Shown: positions 1-6,386 of the stretch, in pieces
Layout of the letters: the number at the start of each line of letters is the position of its first letter
Position numbering within the stretch: position 1 is the first letter of the stretch
Assembly: GCA_903864395.1 (NCBI GenBank)
Contig: CAIPFQ010000221.1
Coordinates: forward strand, 1 to 6,567
Reading direction: 5' to 3'
DNA: 6,567 bases
Source of the DNA: an uncultured Chlamydiae bacterium
GTDB taxonomy: Bacteria > Chlamydiota > Chlamydiia > Chlamydiales > SM23-39
Notes under the pieces: generated by a model
Database searches by the model: none
What the model was told of the DNA's origin: nothing
The model's input: only the letters and a program-made list of their open reading frames with translations
Program-made: the position numbers and the translations under genes

Positions 1-23
1 ATAGAGCCTGATTTTTTAAGCGG

Positions 24-64
24 TTGATTGTGAATAGTTTGCGAAAGTAAAAAATCACAATCAA
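24..64. repeat. Perfect 10-bp inverted repeat upstream of the T3SS operon
   Basis: The arms TTGATTGTGA (24-33) and TCACAATCAA (55-64) are exact reverse complements separated by a 21-nt A-rich spacer. Arm centres are 31 bp apart, close to three helical turns, which would suit a dimeric or tetrameric DNA-binding protein on one face of the helix. It could also fold as an AT-rich hairpin in RNA, but no T-tract follows on the + strand, so a classical terminator reading is weak. It lies about 50 bp upstream of the predicted -35 box. The repeat is directly visible; an operator role is inference. Confidence 0.45.
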
Positions 65-112
65 GTCACTGAACTTGGGTTAAATCTTTCAGAGGCAGAA
101 GAAGACTTCCTA

Positions 113-141
113 TTGACAACCCTCCGTTTCTCCGCTACAGT
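113..141 (+). promoter_or_regulatory. Predicted sigma70/sigma66-type promoter for the sct operon
   Basis: A consensus -35 hexamer TTGACA (113-118) is followed by a 17-bp spacer and a -10-like TACAGT (136-141, four of six matches to TATAAT). Transcription would be expected to start around 147-150, practically on the sctU ATG at 150. No better-spaced pair was seen in positions 1-149. The placement fits a promoter for the five-gene operon. An upstream promoter outside the window remains possible. Confidence 0.5.
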
Positions 142-149
142 TTTCATCT

Positions 150-1229
150 ATGGCAGAAAAAACCGAAAAGGCGACACCTAAAAAACTTAGAGATGCTCGC
201 AAAAAAGGCCAAGTCGCCAAAATTCAGGATCTGCCTGCCGCAATCACATTTTGTGTTTCTTTAGGATCGGCAATTGCCGCCATGTCCTTTTTTTTTGATC
301 AAATCGGTACCTTTATGTTGGCGATCTTAAGGGCGGTTCCCGATGTAGGCTCTGATTTTAATAACCAAGCTCCTGGATATTTTCTATTTGCCATGCAGGT
401 CATATTACAATCGAGTCTTCCAATCATGGTTCTTGTCGCTTTAGTCGGCGTCATTGTAAGCTTTCTCATCATTGGTCCCGTATTTTCCTTTGAAGCGATG
501 AAATTCGATCTAAAAAAACTCAATCCTGTTGAAGGGATTAAGCAAAAATTCAAATTAAAAACACTCATAGAGCTTCTTAAATCCTGCGCTAAAATCACCG
601 GGGCCGCGATCATCATTTATAACATCATCATGAACTCTCTTCCTGAAGTGATTTCCACCGCTCTTATGCCCCCGATCGCAAGCGCTCTTGTCGTCAACAA
701 GTTTCTGTTTTCAGTGCTGATCCAAGTGGGTATCTTTTTTATCCTCGTGTCTCTCTTCGACCTTGCCTTTCAAAAGAAGAATTTTGCCAAAGAGATGATG
801 ATGCAAAAATTCGAAGTGAAACAGGAGTACAAAGACACCGAGGGAGACCCAATGATTAAGGGGAAACGCAGAGAAATGTTTCGAGAAATCGCTTACCAAG
901 ACGGGCCTCGTTCCGCAAGACGGGCGCGCGCGATCATTACGAATCCCACACATATCGCTGTGGCTATAAAATACGATCCAGAAGAAGAGCCAGCTCCGAT
1001 CATTTTGACCATGGGAGTTGATTTTATTGCTGAAGAGATCATAAAAATAGGGATCGAAAACAAAATCCCGATCATGCGAAATGTAGAATTAGCGAGAGAT
1101 CTGTACAATAAGGGGAAAATCTCCGAATATATCCCTGAAGATCTCTATCCAGCAGTAGCGGAAATCATAAAATGGATCGAGTCATTAGAAAAAAATACAG
1201 AAGTGCATAAGGAGCTTTTCGAACCATGA
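150..1229 (+). CDS. sctU: Type III secretion export apparatus switch protein SctU (YscU/FlhB family; chlamydial CdsU)
   Basis: Inner-membrane T3SS protein whose cytosolic domain self-cleaves and switches substrate specificity from early (needle) to later substrates. The 359-aa length is normal for the family. The N-terminus (MAEKTEKATPKKLRDARKKG) is the classic FlhB/YscU opening. Four hydrophobic segments lie near residues 28-50, 89-112, 146-165 and 184-207. The linker carries the conserved DPMIKGKRRE stretch (about 233-242). The autocleavage motif is NPTH at 265-268, with scission expected between N265 and P266, followed by a typical SctU-C domain (GVDFIAEEI, IPIMRNVELARDLY). The start is fixed by the family N-terminus and by an in-frame stop at 114-116 with no alternative start between. 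Oddly, no Shine-Dalgarno sequence precedes the ATG. The gene overlaps sctV by 4 nt. Family and order are secure; cleavage is inferred from the motif. Confidence 0.96.
   Translation: MAEKTEKATPKKLRDARKKGQVAKIQDLPAAITFCVSLGSAIAAMSFFFDQIGTFMLAILRAVPDVGSDFNNQAPGYFLFAMQVILQSSLPIMVLVALVGVIVSFLIIGPVFSFEAMKFDLKKLNPVEGIKQKFKLKTLIELLKSCAKITGAAIIIYNIIMNSLPEVISTALMPPIASALVVNKFLFSVLIQVGIFFILVSLFDLAFQKKNFAKEMMMQKFEVKQEYKDTEGDPMIKGKRREMFREIAYQDGPRSARRARAIITNPTHIAVAIKYDPEEEPAPIILTMGVDFIAEEIIKIGIENKIPIMRNVELARDLYNKGKISEYIPEDLYPAVAEIIKWIESLEKNTEVHKELFEP
1208..1214 (+). promoter_or_regulatory. Ribosome binding site for sctV
   Basis: TAAGGAG lies 11 nt before the ATG at 1226, inside the last codons of sctU. It supports the 1226 start, which overlaps the sctU stop as ATGA and suggests translational coupling. 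Confidence 0.6.
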
Positions 1230-3352
1230 GAAAATTTTTCGACACCCTTGTCCGTGTTCTTGGAGGAGACCGAATGCTCGCCTCCATTTCAAAATCGAGC
1301 GATCTCGTTTTGGCCTTCTTAATTATCTCCATCATCATGATGTTGATATTTCCCGTCCCCCCCAATGTCATCGACATCCTGATCGCAATCAACTTAGCCG
1401 CCTCGATCACTATCCTCTTTGTGGCCCTTTACATTCAAAAGGCCGTGCAGCTCTCGATCTTCCCCTCGCTTCTTTTGATTACGACGCTTTATCGACTCGG
1501 GATCAATATTTCTTCCACGCGGCAAATTCTTCTCAAAGCGAACGCGGGGCACATCATTCAAGCCTTTGGAGATTTCGTTGTCGGCGGCAACTACGTTGTG
1601 GGGATGGTCGTCTTCCTCATCATCACGATTGTTCAATTCATCGTCGTGACCAAGGGTGCGGAGAGAGTCGCCGAAGTGGCGGCTCGATTTACCCTGGATG
1701 CGATGCCTGGAAAACAAATGTCGATTGACGCTGATCTTCGCTCTGGGATTATTGATCAGCAGCAAGCTAGAGATCTGCGCCTCGGATTGACCAAAGAGAG
1801 TCAGCTCTATGGAGCGATGGATGGAGCGATGAAATTTGTGAAGGGAGATGCTATCGCAGGGATTGTGATCGCCTTCATTAACATTATCGGCGGGCTCATC
1901 ATTGGAAACACTGTTCACGGGATGACGCTTGGCGATTCAGCGAGAATTTATACGCTCTTGTCTATCGGGGACGGTCTAGTATCCCAGATTCCCTCGCTCA
2001 TGATCGCGATCACGGCAGGGATCGTGACAACGCGCGTATCGAGCGATAAAAAAGATTCCCATTTGGGCAAAGACATTTCGGAACAGCTACTAAAGCAGCC
2101 GAAGGCTCTTATGATTTCAGGCACCGTTCTTTTCGCTATGGGCTGGATTCCTGGATTTCCGACCTGGGCCTTTCTTGTCCTATCCTCAATGATCACGCCC
2201 CTTGGATACTTTTTTTGGAAGAGTAGTCAACGCGTTGCCGCCAAAGCGGCCGCTGGCATCGGGCCTACCGAATCGGTGGAAGAGGGGCACGCAGTCACAG
2301 GAGGGGGGAGCGAGGATTATGCGCTCACTCTGCCCGTTGTTCTCGATTTAGGGGCGTCAATTTCCCAAATGATTCGCAAAGATAAGCAAGGGCTTACCTT
2401 TATCGATCAAATGATCCCTAAGATGCGCCATGCGCTCTATCAGGATCTTGGAGTGCGCTTTCCTGGCGTTCATGTGAGAACCGATGCCCCTTCTTTAGAG
2501 GCAAATGAATACGCCTTGCAGCTCAATGAAGTGCCTATTATGAGAGGAAAGCTCATTCTCAAACACATTCTTACCAATGAAACGGAAGAGACGCTGCGCC
2601 GCTATAACATCCCTTGGATCACTTCGAAAAACTCGCTGGGCATGCCAGCTCTTTGGGTCGAAGAGAAATACCAAGAGATCCTCAGGCGCGCTCAGATCCG
2701 TTTTTGGACAGGGCTTGAGGTGATGGTTCTTCATCTTTCAAAATTCTATCGGCAATATGCGAATGAATTCATCGGCATTCAAGAGGTGCGCGCCATCCTT
2801 GAGTTCGTAGAGCGCTCCTTTCCAGATCTTATTAAAGAAGTGACAAGGCTTGTGCCCTTGCAAAAGCTGACAGAAATTTTGCGCCGTCTCGTTCAAGAGC
2901 AGGTGTCGATTAAAGATCTCCGTACGATTTTAGAAGCGCTTAGCGAATGGGCGCAAACGGAAAAAGACACAGTCGCCTTGACCGAATATGTTCGCTCTTC
3001 TTTGAAGCGCTACATCAGTTATAAATACTCTGAAGGACAATCGGTTCTCGCAGTTTATCTCCTCGATCCTGAAATCGAAGATATGGTGCGCGGCGCTATC
3101 AAGCAAACGTCGGCGGGCTCTTATCTCGCTTTAGATCCAGACTCTGTCCAAATGATTCTTCACTCTGTGCGCAATACGATTAAGCCCACGCCCCCAGGAG
3201 GGCAAATGCCTGTATTGCTCACGGCCATGGATGTGCGTCGCTTTGTTCGCAAGCTCATTGAAGGAGAGTTCCCCGATCTTGCAGTCATTTCATTCCAAGA
3301 AGTGGTATCTGAAATTCGGATTCAACCGCTAGGCAGAGTCCAACTTACATAG
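1226..3352 (+). CDS. sctV: Type III secretion export gate protein SctV (YscV/LcrD/FlhA family; chlamydial CdsV)
   Basis: Major export gate of the injectisome. In the family it forms a nonameric cytosolic ring below the inner-membrane pore, binds chaperone-substrate complexes and contributes to proton-driven export. The 708-aa length is typical. Residues about 25-330 hold the membrane domain with several hydrophobic segments (about 26-44, 48-69, 121-141, 205-227, 245-268, 296-330). The family signature loop lies at about 145-172 (GAERVAEVAARF, then LDAMPGKQMSIDADL). A low-complexity linker (about 334-362, Ala/Gly-rich) leads to the cytosolic ring domain (about 363-708). That domain includes conserved blocks such as LVPLQKLTEILRRLVQE, IKDLRTILEALSEWA and TPPGGQMPVLLTAMDVRR. 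The N-terminus to residue 15 (ending LGGD) resembles the Chlamydia orthologue as I recall it, so 1226 is preferred over the in-frame ATG at 1274. A 12-nt gap separates it from sctW. Confidence 0.97.
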   Translation: MRKFFDTLVRVLGGDRMLASISKSSDLVLAFLIISIIMMLIFPVPPNVIDILIAINLAASITILFVALYIQKAVQLSIFPSLLLITTLYRLGINISSTRQILLKANAGHIIQAFGDFVVGGNYVVGMVVFLIITIVQFIVVTKGAERVAEVAARFTLDAMPGKQMSIDADLRSGIIDQQQARDLRLGLTKESQLYGAMDGAMKFVKGDAIAGIVIAFINIIGGLIIGNTVHGMTLGDSARIYTLLSIGDGLVSQIPSLMIAITAGIVTTRVSSDKKDSHLGKDISEQLLKQPKALMISGTVLFAMGWIPGFPTWAFLVLSSMITPLGYFFWKSSQRVAAKAAAGIGPTESVEEGHAVTGGGSEDYALTLPVVLDLGASISQMIRKDKQGLTFIDQMIPKMRHALYQDLGVRFPGVHVRTDAPSLEANEYALQLNEVPIMRGKLILKHILTNETEETLRRYNIPWITSKNSLGMPALWVEEKYQEILRRAQIRFWTGLEVMVLHLSKFYRQYANEFIGIQEVRAILEFVERSFPDLIKEVTRLVPLQKLTEILRRLVQEQVSIKDLRTILEALSEWAQTEKDTVALTEYVRSSLKRYISYKYSEGQSVLAVYLLDPEIEDMVRGAIKQTSAGSYLALDPDSVQMILHSVRNTIKPTPPGGQMPVLLTAMDVRRFVRKLIEGEFPDLAVISFQEVVSEIRIQPLGRVQLT

Positions 3353-3364
3353 GATTTTAATACA

Positions 3365-4549
3365 ATGGCAGACCCTAATATTTCTCATCTCATTCAAGCC
3401 AATGCCGTCGCTATCCGTATGATTCAACAAGCGGTGGCCGAAGCGCAGGCCATGCAAGTTGAATCTGAGGACAACCTCAGTCAATACCTGGACACAAGCT
3501 CCTTTGCTCCTCTGCAGAGAATTAAAAACTTCAAAGATCTGAATGAACTTGTAACGCAGATTCTCTCTTCTGAAGAACAAGAGGTTGAAGAGGCGAAAGA
3601 AGTTCACATCATGAAAATGGAGATAGTGGAACAGGTTGCGGATCGGTTTCAGAAAAATAATTTTGAGCTGAATCGGAAAACGCTGTTGATTTTACGCCAA
3701 CATCTCAACGCACAAGATTCTCCTGAAGACATTGTGCGTAAAGTGCTTGCCGTCTACCCCGATCCCTCTTTGGCGGATGAAGCGCTTGAGTTTCTTCTAG
3801 AAACTGCGAGCCCAGATCTTAGCGATGCGATGCAAAAAGCAAAAGAAAAGCTAAACGCCGATTTTTCCCGAGAAATTCGAGCGGGGCGCAATATGGGGGC
3901 ACAGGCGCGACAATTTTCCGAAGCGGGGCTTGGATCTCCAAACTCTCTCAGGGATCTCTATCGAGATATTACAGGCACGCAAAGAGAACCTCTTGCCTTA
4001 TTTAATGAGCTGAGCGAGAAATTTAACTATGACAACTTAAAATCAGCGATTCAATTTATGTTACATTCTCTTGGGGTCGATTTGCGAGCCAAAGGGCCCT
4101 CCATCGCGCGCGGCGATCTCAAGCGTTTGATTGATGAAATCCGATCCCTTCAGGGGATTCTTGGCGTCTTTCGTTTTTTTCAATCGCGCGTGCGCCTTAT
4201 GGATCGACAATTTCAGTCCTACAATCTTCCCCCTGCCCATCGCCCAAGCTTTGAGCACCTCGCTCGCCTATTCATTAAGATTTTAGGAGAGCGCTATATG
4301 AATGGAGACAAAATTCTTCAAACAGCAAAACTGCTAGAAATAGAAAAAGAAATCGCAGCGCAAATCATTGTCTATACACAGATGAAAGACGCTATCCGTC
4401 AAGTCGCCCCCCGTTACTTCCGCGATATGCGCCATAAAGAGGAGCAGCTCAATGCGTATCTTGAGGCCCTCGAAAAATTAGACGATCAAATGGAAGACGA
4501 AGAGGAGGAAAAAGACAAAAAAGAAGACGAAGAGGAGAAAAACTCTTAA
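3365..4549 (+). CDS. sctW: Type III secretion gatekeeper SctW (CopN/LcrE/YopN-TyeA type)
   Basis: Gatekeeper that plugs the export apparatus before host contact and is itself secreted; chlamydial CopN is additionally reported to bind tubulin. The 394-aa protein is largely helical. An N-terminal secretion/chaperone-binding region (about 1-60) is followed by a HrpJ/YopN-like helical domain (about 65-290). A TyeA-like segment (about 295-365) is fused in the same chain, as in CopN, MxiC and SepL, rather than separate as in Yersinia. Assignment rests on position after sctV, helical composition and C-terminal features; overall conservation in this family is low. The C-terminus ends in a strongly charged tail (371-394) rich in Glu, Asp and Lys, encoded by a partly duplicated purine tract. 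A weak Shine-Dalgarno AGGA (3351-3354) overlaps the sctV stop, 10 nt before the ATG. The stop overlaps the next start as TAATG. Tubulin binding cannot be judged from this sequence. Confidence 0.9.
   Translation: MADPNISHLIQANAVAIRMIQQAVAEAQAMQVESEDNLSQYLDTSSFAPLQRIKNFKDLNELVTQILSSEEQEVEEAKEVHIMKMEIVEQVADRFQKNNFELNRKTLLILRQHLNAQDSPEDIVRKVLAVYPDPSLADEALEFLLETASPDLSDAMQKAKEKLNADFSREIRAGRNMGAQARQFSEAGLGSPNSLRDLYRDITGTQREPLALFNELSEKFNYDNLKSAIQFMLHSLGVDLRAKGPSIARGDLKRLIDEIRSLQGILGVFRFFQSRVRLMDRQFQSYNLPPAHRPSFEHLARLFIKILGERYMNGDKILQTAKLLEIEKEIAAQIIVYTQMKDAIRQVAPRYFRDMRHKEEQLNAYLEALEKLDDQMEDEEEEKDKKEDEEEKNS
4493..4537 (+). repeat. 15-bp direct repeat at 30-nt period in the sctW acidic tail
   Basis: GAAGACGAAGAGGAG occurs identically at 4493-4507 and 4523-4537. 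The period is exactly 10 codons, so both copies are read in the same frame as Glu-Asp-Glu-Glu-Glu. The purine-rich intervening DNA is also partly repetitive. This looks like an in-frame tandem duplication or slippage product that lengthens the acidic C-terminus of SctW. The second copy also supplies the Shine-Dalgarno sequence of the following chaperone gene. Confidence 0.75.
4532..4537 (+). promoter_or_regulatory. Ribosome binding site for the chaperone gene
   Basis: GAGGAG, inside the codons of the SctW acidic tail, lies 11 nt before the ATG at 4549. It supports that start, which shares one base with the sctW stop (TAATG). Confidence 0.6.
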
Positions 4550-4947
4550 TGGATCCCTTGCAACAGCTTCTCTCTCTTCTCGGCGAAGAGCTTCACCTCA
4601 AATTGCATATCGATCATCACAGCTCTTGTTCTATCCGCTTATCTTCAAATCTTATTGTCCAGCTTCAGCTCAATGACACCCAAGAAGATCTACTTCTATT
4701 CGCCAAGCTTGGAGAGGTGCCTCCAGGCAAATTTCGAGAAAATTTTTTGACCTCTGCTTTAAAAGCCAATGGAGGGCCTGATCCAATCCCAGGCATTTTA
4801 GGCTATATTGGAAGAAATGATCAACTCGCCCTTTTTCAAAGCTATCCTCTAAGAATTTTAGAAAAAGAGACGCTTCTCCCTCTTTTTGGAGGCTTTGTCG
4901 CTATGGCTGTACAATGGCGAGATGCTTTGGAGCGAGGCATTTTTTGA
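4549..4947 (+). CDS. CesT/SycE-family type III secretion chaperone, Scc1-like (probable SctW/CopN chaperone)
   Basis: Small cytosolic chaperone expected to dimerise and bind the N-terminal region of a T3SS substrate. The 132-aa length, helix-strand-strand-helix-strand-helix pattern and C-terminal amphipathic helix fit the CesT/SycE fold. It starts with helix LQQLLSLLGEEL (about 4-15), then short beta strands (about 26-52, including IRLSSNLIVQLQL). A segment LGEVPPGKFRENFLTSALKANG (54-75) follows, then GILGYIGRNDQLALF (82-96) and a last helix (about 106-130). From memory, this matches the layout of chlamydial Scc1/SycE encoded directly after copN, including the 'LGYxxxxNQL'-like block. In Chlamydia, Scc1 acts with a second chaperone, Scc4, encoded elsewhere; no such partner lies in this window. 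SctW is the probable client, judged by position. It overlaps sctW and malQ by one base each. Confidence 0.85.
   Translation: MDPLQQLLSLLGEELHLKLHIDHHSSCSIRLSSNLIVQLQLNDTQEDLLLFAKLGEVPPGKFRENFLTSALKANGGPDPIPGILGYIGRNDQLALFQSYPLRILEKETLLPLFGGFVAMAVQWRDALERGIF
4934..4937 (+). promoter_or_regulatory. Ribosome binding site deciding the malQ start at 4947
   Basis: GAGG lies 9 nt before the ATG at 4947, with GGAG slightly further out at 4929-4932. The alternative in-frame ATG at 4914 has its nearest GGAGG (4888-4892) 21 nt away, too far to be useful. The 4947 ATG also makes the TGATG stop/start overlap seen elsewhere in this operon. Confidence 0.55.
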
Positions 4948-6386
4948 TGAAAACCTCTGCGCACTGGCAACAAGTCGGTCAAAAAGCGCATCATGGCCTC
5001 TGCCTTCCCCTGTCCGCCCTAAGAACAAAAAGCAGCTCTGGAATCGGGGAGTTTTTAGATCTTCTCCCCCTTCTCCCTTGGTGTCGATCCTTCGGATTCG
5101 ATACGATTCAGCTGCTGCCTTTAAACGACAGCGGAATGGATCCGAGCCCCTATAATTTGCTTTCCAGCTGTGCCCTCAATCCCATCTATTTAAGCCTGAC
5201 GGCGCTCCAAGGGCCCAAAGAGAGCCTTTTCGCCTTTTCCCGTTTCAATGAAGAGATTCGTCTTGCGTGGCAAGAGATCAAAGCGATGAAACTGGCTTGG
5301 CTGGACAATTATTTCCAGCAAACTTTTTCTACTCTTTCCAGTACGCCTGCCTACCTAGCTTTTTTAGAAAAACATCCGTGGCTCTCTTCTTACGCTCATT
5401 GTATGAGTCTTAAGGAGCACAGAAGCGCTGACTTTTATCGATGTCTCCAATACCACTGTTTTGCTCAAATGAAGCAGGTAAGGGACAAAGCATCTTCCTA
5501 TGGAATTTTTCTCATGGGAGATCTTCCCATTTTACCTGGGAGAGAAAGTGTAGATCTTTGGTCTAACCCCTCTTTGTTTCATCAGGCATTTTCAGCAGGC
5601 GCCCCTCCTGACAAATACAACGCGCAGGGACAAAATTGGGGCTTTCCTCTGTACAATTGGGACGCGATGCGAAAGAATCATTTTTCCTGGTGGAAAGAAA
5701 GACTAGCGAATCTTTCAGAGCTCTATCACATGTATCGCATTGATCACGCTGTTGGATTTTTTCGCATTTGGGCGATTCCTGAAGGGAAACTGCCCTTGGA
5801 GGGTCATTTTATTCCAGAAAACCCCTCTCTTTGGGAGCCTCTTGGCAAAGAGTTGTTGAGCCTGCTGATCGAGGCCTCTCCTCTTTTGCCGATTGCGGAA
5901 GATTTAGGAACCATTCCCCCTGAAGTCTATCCCATTTTGAAAGATTTTGGCCTTTGCGGGATCAAAGTGCTGCGTTGGCAAGGATCTGTGCCGTATCAAG
6001 ACTATGAACCCTTTAGCATGACGACAGTTTCGACCCCCGATATGGAACCTCTCGCGCTATGGTGGCAAAAATACCCCGAAGAGGCAGCGGCGCTGCAATA
6101 CCAAAAACATTGGGCTATAGAGCCAACCCTTTCTCCAGAGCGTCATTTTGAAATCCTAAAAGACGCCCATAGCACCTCGAGTTTTTTTCATATCAACCTA
6201 TTGCAAGAGTACTTTGCGCTCTTTCCAGAGCTTGTCTCTTCCGATCCCGAGGAAGAGAGGATCAATGTTCCTGGCACCTTGTCTGAAAAAAACTGGACGT
6301 ACCGCTTCCGTCCCTCCGTAGAAGAATTTGTAAACCACGCCGCTCTAGCAGCGGCGATGCGCAAACTTATTCAACCTTTGGGTTAA
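4947..6386 (+). CDS. malQ: 4-alpha-glucanotransferase (amylomaltase/disproportionating enzyme, GH77)
   Basis: Transfers alpha-1,4-glucan segments between malto-oligosaccharides and releases glucose; in Chlamydiae it works with the Glg enzymes in glycogen turnover. Length is 479 aa from this start, close to the usual ~500. An in-frame ATG at 4914 would add 11 unconserved residues and overlap the chaperone gene by 34 nt. GH77 landmarks, numbered from 4947, are: GIGEFLDL (about 32-39), LLPLNDSGMDPSPYN (about 56-70), GDLPI (about 191-195), APPDKYNAQGQNWGFPLYNW (about 219-238), and YRIDHAVGFFR (263-273) with nucleophile D266. Next come PIAEDLG (315-321) with acid/base E318, and PGTLSEKNWTYR near the end. 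The third catalytic region, normally Thr-His-Asp, reads S-T-P-D (362-365): D365 is kept but His is replaced by Pro364. Activity is likely but not certain for that reason. Placement after the T3SS genes matches the Chlamydia gene order. Confidence 0.93.
   Translation: MKTSAHWQQVGQKAHHGLCLPLSALRTKSSSGIGEFLDLLPLLPWCRSFGFDTIQLLPLNDSGMDPSPYNLLSSCALNPIYLSLTALQGPKESLFAFSRFNEEIRLAWQEIKAMKLAWLDNYFQQTFSTLSSTPAYLAFLEKHPWLSSYAHCMSLKEHRSADFYRCLQYHCFAQMKQVRDKASSYGIFLMGDLPILPGRESVDLWSNPSLFHQAFSAGAPPDKYNAQGQNWGFPLYNWDAMRKNHFSWWKERLANLSELYHMYRIDHAVGFFRIWAIPEGKLPLEGHFIPENPSLWEPLGKELLSLLIEASPLLPIAEDLGTIPPEVYPILKDFGLCGIKVLRWQGSVPYQDYEPFSMTTVSTPDMEPLALWWQKYPEEAAALQYQKHWAIEPTLSPERHFEILKDAHSTSSFFHINLLQEYFALFPELVSSDPEEERINVPGTLSEKNWTYRFRPSVEEFVNHAALAAAMRKLIQPLG
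6338..6356 (-). terminator. GC-rich hairpin at the convergent gene ends (possible weak - strand terminator)
   Basis: CGCCGCT (6338-6344) and AGCGGCG (6350-6356) form a perfect 7-bp GC-rich stem with a 5-nt loop. On the - strand it begins 11 nt after the EEP gene stop and is followed by a moderately T-rich stretch (TGGTTTACAAATTC), as in a weak intrinsic terminator. No T-tract follows on the + strand. It lies inside malQ codons rich in Ala, so the base pairing may be accidental. Confidence 0.25.

Noticed and set aside
1..20. Possible end of an upstream gene and a T6 run (12-17) as terminator tail
   Set aside because: Stops occur in all + frames by position 27 and too little sequence precedes them to recognise a protein or a stem.
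1262..1276. Strong Shine-Dalgarno-like GGAGGAG 5 nt before an in-frame ATG at 1274 in sctV
   Set aside because: The motif encodes the Gly-Gly-Asp that I recall as shared with the Chlamydia SctV N-terminus, and the 16 residues before it also resemble that orthologue. The 1226 start has its own site and the ATGA overlap. An internal start cannot be excluded, but the coding explanation suffices.
1394..1918. Long - strand open frame (174 codons) antisense to sctV
   Set aside because: It lies wholly within the strongly conserved SctV membrane domain; its translation is charged and low in recognisable motifs, as expected from the codon pattern of the real gene.
4914..4946. Upstream ATG as the malQ start
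   Set aside because: It has no usable Shine-Dalgarno at normal spacing, overlaps the chaperone gene by 34 nt, and adds residues with no family support; 4947 is preferred.
4886..5155. + strand 89-codon open frame across the chaperone/malQ junction
   Set aside because: It is out of frame with two well-supported genes that cover the same bases, and its translation has no recognisable motif.
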